DNA of 36,360 nucleotides from the NCBI GenBank assembly GCA_020073645.1, contig JAIQET010000044.1, forward strand, positions 1-36,360, given 5' to 3'. The position numbers and the translations under genes are program-made. Of this stretch, positions 1 to 6,894 are shown piece by piece. The notes under the pieces were generated by a model that did no database searches, was not told where the DNA came from, and was given only the letters and a program-made list of their open reading frames with translations. The stretch is from Terriglobia bacterium (lineage in GTDB: Bacteria; Acidobacteriota; Terriglobia; Terriglobales; Acidobacteriaceae). Position 1 is the stretch's first letter, and the number at the start of each line of letters is the position of its first letter.

Positions 1-131
1 GGAGCTATATATAATTCGCGCCAAGCACTGCTTAAACGTTCTAGATTAGAGTTCGCACTTGGTAGTGTCAAGCGATCCGGCCGCGGTTTAACCGGCGTGC
101 GACAATTCCGCCGAGTGGTGGACAAAAGCGC

Positions 132-728
132 ATGATTTTCGGCTTCAACACCGACGTGAAGCATGAGGACACCGTCTACCACGTGCAGAGCGAGGCGCGG
201 GAAAACGAGCTGTTATTGCAGACGCAAGTGTTCGTCCGTGGCCGCTGCATCGGCAAGCGCGCTACCTCCTACGCCGACAAAGCGGCGCAGGGCGGTTTCA
301 CCGACCAGCAAAAAGAGCAGGTTCTGCGCGACCAGCATCGCCTGGTACTCGATACCATTCGTGAGGGGCGGCTGGATTCGGTCCTGGACAAGCGCGACAC
401 GCCCGAAACCCTGGCTGCCATCAAAGAGCTGGATGTGCAATGGCTCAATGCCGATTCCGTCCACGCGGAACGCAACCTGATCATGCGCTTGCGCGTCACC
501 GACGGCGGCTCCGGGGTGCAAGGCGCCCGGCTGACTTTCCGTTTCGCCCGTCCTGATAAGGCCCCGTTCTATACCCAGGTGGTGACTGACGCCAGCGGCC
601 ACGCGGAAATGAAGCTCGAAATGGAAGAATCCTCTCTGTCGGATTCCTCCGTCCTGGTGCAAGCCAGCTACTCCGGTCGCACCGCCACCCGCAAGTTCCG
701 CCTTCGCAAGGTAGAAGCGCAGCCGTAG
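132..728 (+). CDS. Hypothetical protein with C-terminal beta-rich (Ig/carboxypeptidase-regulatory-like) region
   Basis: 198 aa, ATG start, no strong Shine-Dalgarno. I do not recognise the family by name. Residues 1-110 are charged and mostly helical or mixed, with no signal peptide or membrane segment. Residues about 115-198 look like a beta-sandwich: a TDGGSGVQGARLTF stretch, then alternating hydrophobic strands and a VTDASGHAEMKLEM segment, which resembles the regulatory domains that follow carboxypeptidases or Ig-like modules. The resemblance is by eye only. The TAG stop codon at 726-728 lies inside a REP-like repeat (GTAGTGCCGG), so the native C-terminus may have been altered by the repeat. 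It is monocistronic as far as can be seen, with thiS about 110 bp downstream. Confidence 0.72.
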   Translation: MIFGFNTDVKHEDTVYHVQSEARENELLLQTQVFVRGRCIGKRATSYADKAAQGGFTDQQKEQVLRDQHRLVLDTIREGRLDSVLDKRDTPETLAAIKELDVQWLNADSVHAERNLIMRLRVTDGGSGVQGARLTFRFARPDKAPFYTQVVTDASGHAEMKLEMEESSLSDSSVLVQASYSGRTATRKFRLRKVEAQP

Positions 729-773
729 TGCCGGCAGCCTGCCCTGAGCAAAGTCGAAGGGTCCCGCCGGCCA
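725..773 (+). repeat. REP-like palindrome interrupted by a second dispersed repeat
   Basis: The outer halves GTAGTGCCGGCAG (725-737) and GTCCCGCCGGCCA (761-773) match the two ends of the REP-like unit seen intact at 30626-30650. Between them lies CCTGAGCAAAGTCGAAGG (743-760), which belongs to a different dispersed family related to the element at 10641-10745. I read this as one repeat nested in another. The TAG at 726-728 serves as the stop codon of the upstream gene. Confidence 0.55.
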
Positions 774-837
774 GCACGAGCGCATCCAGACCCACTTCTT
801 GCGCCGGCCTTCAGCCCCCTGCGAGAATCAATATGAA

Positions 838-1101
838 ATGAAACTTGTCATCAACGGAGAAGAGTGCAGTTTCGTCACCCCGCTAACGCTGGTCGGGCTG
901 GTCGAGCAACTGGGCATGAAGCAGGATCGCGTCGCCGTGGAACTGAACCGCGACATCGTTCCGCGGGCGCAGTGGCCGGAAACCCATCTCGCCGAAGGCG
1001 ACCAACTGGAGATCGTGCAGTTCGTCGGCGGCGGTTGCGCGACGAGACTCCGCGATGCCAAGGTCGAGGATTCCAGCCACGCTACTGGAGCGAACTGCTG
1101 A
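838..1101 (+). CDS. thiS: ThiS-like sulfur-carrier protein with C-terminal extension past the diglycine
   Basis: 87 aa from ATG 838; the in-frame TTG at 799 is unlikely. ThiS is a ubiquitin-fold sulfur carrier for thiamine thiazole synthesis. Its C-terminal Gly-Gly is adenylated by ThiF and thiocarboxylated. The body is typical: MKLVINGEE start, a central [12 protein letters not shown] strand, and an [14 protein letters not shown] end. Known ThiS proteins stop at that Gly-Gly. Here the frame continues 21 residues ([14 protein letters not shown] and onward). The codon after GGG is TGC where TGA would end a normal protein, so a lost stop or a need for proteolytic processing are both possible. 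No thiG follows; the 3' end overlaps the convergent NHL gene by 20 bp. It may be a decaying or relocated copy. Confidence 0.75.
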   Translation: MKLVINGEECSFVTPLTLVGLVEQLGMKQDRVAVELNRDIVPRAQWPETHLAEGDQLEIVQFVGGGCATRLRDAKVEDSSHATGANC

Positions 1102-2356
1102 GCTGAAAGACCTGCACTCGGCGATTGCCCGTGTCAGCAACGTAAACCCGGTCCGAGGCGTCGACCCAGAGACCAGTGGGCGAAATGAATTCTCCGAGGT
1201 TAATCCCCTGGCGCCCAAAGGAACTCAGCAGGTGGCCCTCGCGGTCATAAACTCTGACGGTTGAGTTGTCAAGATTGCTCACATAGATATCGCCGTCTAT
1301 GTCGACGCCCAAGCCCATCTCAGGGGCGTTCTTCTCCCCCCTGAAGGCACGAATACGGAATTGTCGTAACGGGTTGCCCTGGAGGTCCAAAATCTGGATG
1401 CGCGAGCCTTCCGAATCCAGGACAACCAACTCGTGTCCTGCCAGCACGATTTCGGTGGGAGCGTCGAACTCGATGGGACTGGCATTGCCTCTATATTTTC
1501 CGATGCGATTGAGAATATTGCCCTGAAGATCAAGCACAAACAAGAGGTTGCGACGGCTATCGAGCAGATAGAGGCGGCCGCTGCTGCGGTCAATCGCAAT
1601 CCCAGCCGGAAGATGAAAGAGGCTCTCATTCTCGAGTTTCCCAATATATCTGAGAAATCTGCCGTCAACGTCGTAAACCAGAACCAGGCCTCGCTCCGAG
1701 TCCGCGATGTAGATGTTGTCTTGCGCATCGACCGCAACGCCATTCGGTGCCTGCAATCTGCGATGCGGTCCACCGGCAATGCGGAAGGCAGTGTTCGCGC
1801 CCAGCACGTGAACGGACACAGCCGCTGCATCGGAGACAATGATGCGGCCCTTGGAGTCCGTCGTCACATGATTGGGCGTCTGCAAGGCTGCTTGTCTCCC
1901 GTAGGCAAAAGTGACGATGCCATCGAGCAGCGCAGCGAACAGCGATTGCCCTTTGACGGTTTTCCTCGCATGGGCGGGCGGTTCGTAATTCTCGACCACG
2001 CGCTCCCTGGGACGGAGCGTGATGAAGGGCGGAACCTCGCTGGGCCGCAAGGCACGCACTCCCCGGATCGTAGAATCCCTGGCTTCCCCATTGCTCAGGC
2101 GGTTGAAGCTGGAGACTGCATTGAACTTGCCGTCCGGGGAATAAACGCCGACATATTCCACATGCGGACCGCAACCGAGGTCAACCTTGGGGAACGCCCG
2201 CGCCATCCGGTCCGGTCTGCTTTCACAGGTTGGATTGGGTGAGATATCCGCGAGAGGGTTGGTCTCGGCGTGGGCCGGAGTGAACCCACCTGCAACCACA
2301 AGAATTAGCGCTGAGAGTAAGCCGTGGGGGATCCAGCCAACCGAATAAGGCCGCAT
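1082..2356 (-). CDS. Secreted NHL-repeat beta-propeller protein
   Basis: 424 aa from the ATG at 2356, chosen because [19 protein letters not shown] then forms a normal signal peptide with AHA cleavage; an in-frame ATG 24 bp upstream is also possible. The mature protein carries about five to six NHL-type blades: [75 protein letters not shown] and [20 protein letters not shown], each followed by R.RVQVF-like closing strands. NHL propellers bind proteins, peptides or RNA. Exported bacterial ones are scaffolds of mostly unknown ligand, so no enzymatic role is claimed. It stands alone on the minus strand, convergent with thiS. Confidence 0.82.
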   Translation of the reverse strand: MRPYSVGWIPHGLLSALILVVAGGFTPAHAETNPLADISPNPTCESRPDRMARAFPKVDLGCGPHVEYVGVYSPDGKFNAVSSFNRLSNGEARDSTIRGVRALRPSEVPPFITLRPRERVVENYEPPAHARKTVKGQSLFAALLDGIVTFAYGRQAALQTPNHVTTDSKGRIIVSDAAAVSVHVLGANTAFRIAGGPHRRLQAPNGVAVDAQDNIYIADSERGLVLVYDVDGRFLRYIGKLENESLFHLPAGIAIDRSSGRLYLLDSRRNLLFVLDLQGNILNRIGKYRGNASPIEFDAPTEIVLAGHELVVLDSEGSRIQILDLQGNPLRQFRIRAFRGEKNAPEMGLGVDIDGDIYVSNLDNSTVRVYDREGHLLSSFGRQGINLGEFISPTGLWVDASDRVYVADTGNRRVQVFQLSSSLQ

Positions 2357-2557
2357 GAAGTGCCTCTCGACTGGCCACACAACAAAGTGGCTTTTCCCGA
2401 GAATTACTATCCGCGGGGCCGGTTGTCAATGCGAGAGACAAGCCCAATTCAAGATGTGTTCCCAATTTGGCCCACCATCAAATCCGTTTCGGGAAAAACT
2501 AAGCTGGTGCGCTGGAGAATCTCGCGCCCCACTTTCAGAACTTGGGACTCACGCTAT

Positions 2558-3274
2558 CTACCACGTTCCGTACCGATACCGGTTCCGCCTCTGCGGCATC
2601 AGCTTGATGAGTAGAATGCCCGCGACAAAGCCACCCACGTGCGCCCAGAACGCCACTCCACCGGTGGTCTGACTGGTCTCGGCGATGGAAGTAGCCGCTC
2701 CGCTCAGGAACTGCACCAGGAACCAGTAGCCGAGCACAATCCACGCCGGCAGCCACCAGAAGGTGAAGAAGACGATCAGGGGCACGATGGTCAAAACGCG
2801 CGCTCGGGGATAAAGCACGAAGTACGCCCCCATCACTCCGGCAATTGCTCCACTGGCACCCACGCTGGGTATGTTCGATCCCAGGTTGAGAAGAATGTGC
2901 GCGACAGAGGCCGCAAAACCGCTGACCAGATAAAACAGCAGGTAAGGGAAGTGGCCCAGGTAGTCTTCAATGTTGTCGCCGAAAATCCACAGCACCCACA
3001 TGTTGCCAATGATGTGCAGCCACGAGCCGTGCAGAAACATCGAGGTCAGGATGGGGATGAATGCCCCCGTGAGATCGAAGTGCGGGGAGCCACCCAGAGC
3101 TGCCGTGACATTCCGGGGCACGACCCCAAACTGGTACATCAGCGCATTGAGCATCCGCTGATTCTGCAATCCGACCGACCATTCGAACAGAAATATGACC
3201 GTGTTCAGCGCAATAATGAAATAGGTGATATACGGTGTGCTGAACCGAGGCGTGTCGTCACGAATAGGAATCAT
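2558..3274 (-). CDS. Rhomboid-family intramembrane serine protease
   Basis: 238 aa with ATG start. Rhomboids cleave transmembrane substrates inside the inner membrane using a Ser-His dyad. The sequence shows six or so hydrophobic segments, the loop-1 WR-like region (HGSWLHIIGNMWVLWIFGDNIED), the catalytic serine in GASGAIAG within TM4, and the catalytic histidine in WAHVGGFVAG within TM6. Length and motif order match the bacterial GlpG-like/YqgP-like core without a long N-terminal domain. It is divergent from truB; the two start regions are separated by an inverted AT-rich repeat. The substrate cannot be predicted. Confidence 0.93.
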   Translation of the reverse strand: MIPIRDDTPRFSTPYITYFIIALNTVIFLFEWSVGLQNQRMLNALMYQFGVVPRNVTAALGGSPHFDLTGAFIPILTSMFLHGSWLHIIGNMWVLWIFGDNIEDYLGHFPYLLFYLVSGFAASVAHILLNLGSNIPSVGASGAIAGVMGAYFVLYPRARVLTIVPLIVFFTFWWLPAWIVLGYWFLVQFLSGAATSIAETSQTTGGVAFWAHVGGFVAGILLIKLMPQRRNRYRYGTW

Positions 3275-3283
3275 GCGAGACTT

Positions 3284-3450
3284 GGTAATTGGGAAATCGG
3301 GTAATTTGGTAATTTAGAAGCTGCAATCAATCAGGAATCGCCCGATTTCCCCGAATTCTGTTAGTTCACAATAGCAGAGAACCGCATGTGAATGCCGGGT
3401 AGGCGAGGTTTCAAATTACCCAATTACCCGATTACAAAATTACTCAATTC
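3284..3450. repeat. Inverted array of GGTAATT-type AT-rich repeats between rhomboid and truB
   Basis: The left arm (3284-3315) is a run of GGTAATTNG-like units. The right arm (3413-3450) is the same unit in reverse complement (AAATTACCC, GATTAC, AATTACTC), ending in AATTCCT immediately before the truB ATG. The 97 bp between the arms are less repetitive. The same family occurs at 6158-6262, and a related one at 6765-6893. No Shine-Dalgarno is visible between the array and truB. Confidence 0.7.
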
Positions 3451-3452
3451 CT

Positions 3453-4367
3453 ATGAACGCTGTCCTGGTCATTGACAAACCCGCCGGCCTGACGTCGCAC
3501 GACGTGGTCAACCGCGTGCGCCGCATCCTGCAACAGCGGGCCGTCGGGCACCTCGGCACCCTGGATCCGCTGGCTACCGGGGTGCTGCCGCTGGTGCTCG
3601 GCAATCTAACCCGGCTGGCACAGTTCTATACCGCGTCCGAGAAGACCTACGAGGGCGTAGTCCGCTTCGGGTTCGCCACGGACACCTACGACGCCGAAGG
3701 CGAGGCAACCAGTCCGGCGCAGATAGTTAAAGTTTCACTTGAACAAGTCCGCGGCCTGGCGGCCCGCTTCCGGGGGACGATTGAGCAGATGCCGCCCCCG
3801 TTCTCCGCCAAGAAAATCCACGGAGTGCCCGCCTACAAACTGGCCCGCAAACACAAGGATGTACCCCTGAAGGCGGTCCAGGTCGAAATCAAGGAATTTG
3901 AAATACTCACCGCAGAGGGCGAACGGGCAAGTTTCCGGGCCCGCGTAGCCTCCGGAACCTACATGCGCACGGTGGCCCACGATATGGGCCAGCAGATGGG
4001 TTGCGGCGCCCATCTGGAGGCGCTGCGCCGGACCGCCCTCGGCGAGTTCGACCTGGCCGACGCCCACACTCTGGAGCAGGTGGAAGCAGCGGCCAAAGAA
4101 GACCGCACGGACGATCTGCTCATCCATCCGCGAAAGCTCCTGCCACAGTTTCCGTCCGTGACCGCCAACGAAGAGACCGCGGCTCGCATCCGCAGCGGCC
4201 GCGCAGTGAACCTGCCCGAACTGTCTCGCGCCCGGCAGGTGAAGGTTTTCTACGGGCAAAGGGAACTGATCGCCATTGCGACCCGAGTGGCCGGGAGCCT
4301 CTTCCATCCCAGGATTGTGCTGGCAGGCGATGCCACCCCCCAGCTTTCCGCCAGCCGGCAACGATAA
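3453..4367 (+). CDS. truB: tRNA pseudouridine(55) synthase TruB
   Basis: 304 aa. TruB converts U55 in the T-loop of tRNAs to pseudouridine. The N-terminal start LVIDKPAGLTSHDVV and the catalytic motif GHLGTLDPLATGVLPL, whose Asp is the nucleophile, are textbook. The YEGVVRFGFATDTYDAEG stretch and MPPPFSAKKIHGVPAYKLAR follow in the right order, with a PUA-like C-terminal domain from about residue 235. Length is normal. No ribosome-binding site is visible: the ATG directly follows the AATTCCT end of an AT-rich repeat. The usual rbfA/nusA/infB neighbours are absent, so this is truB outside its common operon. Confidence 0.96.
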   Translation: MNAVLVIDKPAGLTSHDVVNRVRRILQQRAVGHLGTLDPLATGVLPLVLGNLTRLAQFYTASEKTYEGVVRFGFATDTYDAEGEATSPAQIVKVSLEQVRGLAARFRGTIEQMPPPFSAKKIHGVPAYKLARKHKDVPLKAVQVEIKEFEILTAEGERASFRARVASGTYMRTVAHDMGQQMGCGAHLEALRRTALGEFDLADAHTLEQVEAAAKEDRTDDLLIHPRKLLPQFPSVTANEETAARIRSGRAVNLPELSRARQVKVFYGQRELIAIATRVAGSLFHPRIVLAGDATPQLSASRQR

Positions 4368-4426
4368 GCCCCAAAAAAAGCGGCCTCATCAGGGCCCGCG
4401 GCATCTGGTGTCCTATCGAGGAATTA

Positions 4427-4969
4427 ATGCCTATGAAGACAGCCGAACTGGTGCCGGTAAGGCCGGAAGCGAACGAATACGATCCCTACTACGACCGCTA
4501 TATTTCGCTGGTTCCGGGCGCAGACATCATCACCACACTGCGGACCCAGTTGGATCAGACCACAGCGATCCTGAGCGCCGTCAGCGAGGAAAAAGCCGGG
4601 TACCGCTACGCGCCCGGGAAATGGAGCGTCAAAGAGGTCCTGGGCCATCTCACCGACACAGAGCGGATCTTTGCCTACCGAGCCCTGCGCATCGCCCGTA
4701 ACGATCGCACGCCCATCGAAGGTTTCGAGCAGGACGACTACGTCCGCTTTGGCCCGTTTTCGGACTGCCGGCTGGTGGACTTGGTGCAGGAGTTTGGCCA
4801 CGTGCGCCGCGCCAGCCTAAGCCTGCTGCGAAACCTCGACGAAAACGTCTGGAGCCGCCGGGGAATCGCCAACAAGAGCGAGATCAGCGTGCGAGCCCTG
4901 GCTTTCATCCTGGCCGGCCACGAACTGCATCACCGCAAGGTGCTGAAAGAGAAGTACGGGATTGCCTGA
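4427..4969 (+). CDS. DinB-like four-helix-bundle protein
   Basis: 180 aa. The ATG at 4427 is preceded by GAGGAATTA, a good Shine-Dalgarno. DinB/DfsB/YfiT-type proteins are metal-dependent four-helix bundles, often thiol-transferases or of unknown substrate. The family features are visible: YAPGKWSVKEVLGHLTDTERIFAYRALRIAR, with the first metal His in GHLTDTE, and the closing AGHELHHRKVLKEKY that supplies the other two His ligands. It lies 59 bp after truB on the same strand and may be co-transcribed. The substrate is unknown. Confidence 0.88.
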   Translation: MPMKTAELVPVRPEANEYDPYYDRYISLVPGADIITTLRTQLDQTTAILSAVSEEKAGYRYAPGKWSVKEVLGHLTDTERIFAYRALRIARNDRTPIEGFEQDDYVRFGPFSDCRLVDLVQEFGHVRRASLSLLRNLDENVWSRRGIANKSEISVRALAFILAGHELHHRKVLKEKYGIA

Positions 4970-5016
4970 AGGCGGGGCCGAGGCCAGAGGGGCGACAACC
5001 CTCAGGCGGGCATGCA

Positions 5017-5044
5017 ATGTCCGATAACATGTATTATGTAAAGT
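5017..5044. other. Candidate dif site (XerC/XerD chromosome-dimer-resolution site)
   Basis: 28 bp with dif architecture: XerC-side arm ATGTCCGATAA (5017-5027), 6-bp centre CATGTA (5028-5033), XerD-side arm TTATGTAAAGT (5034-5044). The XerD arm differs from the Bacillus subtilis dif right arm (TTATGTAAACT) at one position, and the whole site matches that dif at 21 of 28 positions by hand alignment. It sits in a 125-bp non-coding gap. If real, the window lies in the terminus region of the chromosome. The match is from memory of the known site, not a search. Confidence 0.68.
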
Positions 5045-5094
5045 CATCTAAATCGGCCGCCCCGCAGGGCGTTCCGACCGCTGGCGAATCTGGA

Positions 5095-5535
5095 CTAGGC
5101 TGAGATCACTTCCAAGACGTCTCGCTGGGGATGGTCGGACAACAATGCCAGTATTGCCCGATCCAGGGTAGCTAGCCTCCCCTTCCGGTGGAGGACCAGA
5201 CCTAGCAGGTAAGCGTCGGTGACTTGCTGATGCCCCGCAATCCGGCCCTGAAAGGTTCGGACTGCCTCTTCGAAGGAAACGTCATCCGTCCAAAAATGAT
5301 GGCCAGTACGACGGGTGCTGATGCGAAGTGCGTCAAGCGCCTCCGCCGGAGTCACCGCGCGCTCGGAAAAGGACGGGTTCGACAGGATCCTCACAAAAGC
5401 CGCCTCGGTGAATGGACAGGTGGCCCAGCTGTGGCAACCGGTTCGGGCAAACCATCGTTGCACCAGGCGATGCGCACTGTGGTCCGGCCAAGCCAGCGCA
5501 ATCAGCACGTTCACGTCCAGCAGAAAGGTGTTCAC
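5095..5535 (-). CDS. vapC: PIN-domain ribonuclease toxin (VapC-type)
   Basis: 146 aa. PIN-domain toxins are Mg-dependent RNases that cut tRNA or rRNA when freed from the antitoxin. Acidic residues expected for the site are visible: Asp in LLDVNVLIAL near the N-terminus, Glu in FTEAAFVRIL, and the TDAYLLGLV and ATLDRAI aspartates near the C-terminus. The arrangement resembles the group seen in Mycobacterium VapCs. The start ATG overlaps the antitoxin stop by 4 bp (ATGA), the usual translational coupling. It lies 50 bp from the candidate dif site. Confidence 0.9.
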   Translation of the reverse strand: MNTFLLDVNVLIALAWPDHSAHRLVQRWFARTGCHSWATCPFTEAAFVRILSNPSFSERAVTPAEALDALRISTRRTGHHFWTDDVSFEEAVRTFQGRIAGHQQVTDAYLLGLVLHRKGRLATLDRAILALLSDHPQRDVLEVISA

Positions 5536-5774
5536 TTCAGCTCGCTCTCATCCAGCTCCAATTCGATATTCTTCACCTGCTCTGTGGTCACCGCGGGCGA
5601 GCCAGGCGGCAAGTCGAACACCACCAGACCGTTGACGATGCGGGTGGGAGTGCGAACGGTTAAACCCTTGCGCAGTAGGTCGGAGACGGCTTTGCCCATG
5701 CCCAAGGAACGGTTTTCGGCGTAGGTCTTCACCGCCTGAAACACGTCGTCTTCCAAGCTGAGTGTGGTACGCAT
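5532..5774 (-). CDS. vapB: Ribbon-helix-helix antitoxin (VapB-type)
   Basis: 80 aa from the ATG at 5774 (MRTTLSLEDDVFQAV), which gives the standard short beta strand and first helix of a ribbon-helix-helix DNA-binding domain; an upstream in-frame ATG at 5789 is less likely. The acidic C-terminal tail (KNIELELDESELK) is the part expected to wrap the PIN toxin. It is translationally coupled to the downstream toxin and presumably autorepresses from the inverted repeat at 5798-5830. Confidence 0.87.
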   Translation of the reverse strand: MRTTLSLEDDVFQAVKTYAENRSLGMGKAVSDLLRKGLTVRTPTRIVNGLVVFDLPPGSPAVTTEQVKNIELELDESELK

Positions 5775-5797
5775 ACTGCGATGATGCACTATTCCTG

Positions 5798-5830
5798 TTG
5801 TGATGTCAATCTATTAGACAAGCATCACAA
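5798..5830. promoter_or_regulatory. Inverted repeat upstream of vapBC, candidate autoregulatory operator
   Basis: Perfect 8-bp arms TTGTGATG (5798-5805) and CATCACAA (5823-5830) are separated by 17 bp. A TTGACA hexamer on the minus strand (5804-5809) overlaps one arm. Antitoxin-toxin complexes normally bind repeats at exactly this position, so I infer a VapBC operator. Confidence 0.5.
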
Positions 5831-5844
5831 TAGCCAAGTGATGT

Positions 5845-6153
5845 CTACTCGGTCTCGAGGAGCGCACCCAACTCCTCCCGAAATCGCCGCAGTGCCTCCA
5901 GTCGCTCCGGGGTCGCTTCGACCATCTCCTGCTTGGCCTGGAAGACCTGGCGGCCTCCCACTTCGACCAGCACGCCCAGCACTTCCCCCATGCGCCAACC
6001 GGGAGTGCCCAGCATTTGCAGCCCGTCCGGAGTGGGGACCAACAGCGCGACACAGTTGTCGCGAACCACGCCGACGCACTTGGCAAAGCGATCAAAGGTC
6101 TGGAATTCAAACCCGGCGAGATAGAGGCGCTGGAGTTGGGAGGCGGGATCCAC
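5845..6153 (-). CDS. Small conserved-looking hypothetical protein
   Basis: 102 aa, GTG start. It is soluble with no signal peptide. It reads as a compact beta-rich N-terminal part (FEFQTFDRFAKCVGVVRDNCVALLVPTPDGLQMLG) and a C-terminal helix (KQEMVEATPERLEALRRFREELGALLE). I do not recognise the family. Codon use looks like that of its neighbours. The GTG is directly preceded by AATTCCT, the end of an AT-rich repeat array, and no Shine-Dalgarno is visible, as for truB. It is followed by the vapBC pair on the same strand. Confidence 0.7.
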   Translation of the reverse strand: MDPASQLQRLYLAGFEFQTFDRFAKCVGVVRDNCVALLVPTPDGLQMLGTPGWRMGEVLGVLVEVGGRQVFQAKQEMVEATPERLEALRRFREELGALLETE

Positions 6154-6157
6154 AGGA

Positions 6158-6262
6158 ATTTGGTAATTGAGTAATCTTGTAATTGGGTAATCTTGAGTAC
6201 CCCGGACGGTTCCCTGCTGTGGGCCTTAGATTACAAACTTACCCGACTACCAAATTACACAA
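6158..6262. repeat. Second GGTAATT-type inverted repeat array
   Basis: Left part 6154-6195 holds units such as TTTGGTAATTGAG, TAATCTTGTAATT and GGGTAATC. Right part 6230-6262 holds the inverse (TTACAAACTTACCC, ACCAAATTACAC). It fills the gap between the small unknown gene and the DUF151 gene and is the same family as 3284-3450. Confidence 0.65.
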
Positions 6263-6266
6263 TCCG

Positions 6267-6752
6267 CTACATCTTGTACCGGCCCAGGTCCTCATCATTG
6301 AGGCCTTCAAGCCACTTGCGCAGTTCCTCGCCGGTCACGCTGTTGGAGATGTTGGTGGCCTGCTTGGAGTTCTTCAGGACTTCGTCTTCCACGTAGATGG
6401 GGCAATCCACGCGCAAAGCCAGGGCCAGCGCGTCCGAGGGCCGGGAGTCAATGCTGATGATGTGCCCTTCCCGCTCCAGCCAGATGACGGCGTAAAACGT
6501 ATCCTCGCGCAGCTCGGTCACCACCACCTTGTGGACGTTGGCGTCCAGCCCCACCAGCACGTTCTTGATCAGGTCGTGCGTCATGGGCCGCGGGGTCGTG
6601 ACCTTCTCAATCTCCAGGGCGATGGCGTTGGCCTCGTAAATCCCTACCCAGATCGGCAGCACGGTCTCCGTGCCCACGTCTTTGAGGATCACGATGGGCA
6701 TATTGGTCACCGGATCCATCATCAGCCCGCGAATTTTCATCTCGACTTCCAT
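6267..6752 (-). CDS. Bifunctional nuclease family protein (DUF151)
   Basis: 161 aa from the ATG at 6752 (MEVEMKIRGLMMDP), chosen over an upstream ATG because the family starts here and a GGGGG-rich ribosome-binding stretch precedes it. DUF151 proteins have a BFN domain; the plant member has RNase and DNase activity, and the bacterial role is poorly defined. Family signatures seen are PVVILKD-like NMPIVILKDVGTETVLPIWVG, EANAIALEIEKVTTPRPMTHDLI, and SRPSDALALALRVDCPIYVEDEVL. Normal length. It is downstream of miaB, separated by a repeat-rich gap. Confidence 0.92.
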   Translation of the reverse strand: MEVEMKIRGLMMDPVTNMPIVILKDVGTETVLPIWVGIYEANAIALEIEKVTTPRPMTHDLIKNVLVGLDANVHKVVVTELREDTFYAVIWLEREGHIISIDSRPSDALALALRVDCPIYVEDEVLKNSKQATNISNSVTGEELRKWLEGLNDEDLGRYKM

Positions 6753-6764
6753 CGTGACCCCCGA

Positions 6765-6893
6765 GGAATTTACGATTGCCGATTGCCAAGTGCCAATTTT
6801 TCTCGATCCAAGTTTCCCAATCGTCAATCGAAAATCGTGCTGCCTCAATTCATAGCTTCAAATTGCCAATCGGCAATTGGCAATTGAAAATGC
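6765..6893. repeat. Cluster of AATTGCCAATCGGCAATT-type repeats
   Basis: The gap between miaB and the DUF151 gene holds repeated GCCGATTGCC, CCAATCG and CAATTGGCAATTG units, some of them palindromic. It begins with AGGAATTTACGATTGCC on the plus strand, matching the AGGAATT ends of the arrays at 3450 and 6154. I see no gene in it. Confidence 0.6.
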
Positions 6894-6894
6894 G

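Noticed and set aside
1..131. A gene end or promoter before the first gene
   Set aside because: No frame with a convincing product and no clear -35/-10 pair; the TATATA at 7-12 alone is not enough.
5775..5845. A second dif-like site on the far side of vapBC
   Set aside because: No sequence there resembles the ATAA-N6-TTAT core with matching arms.
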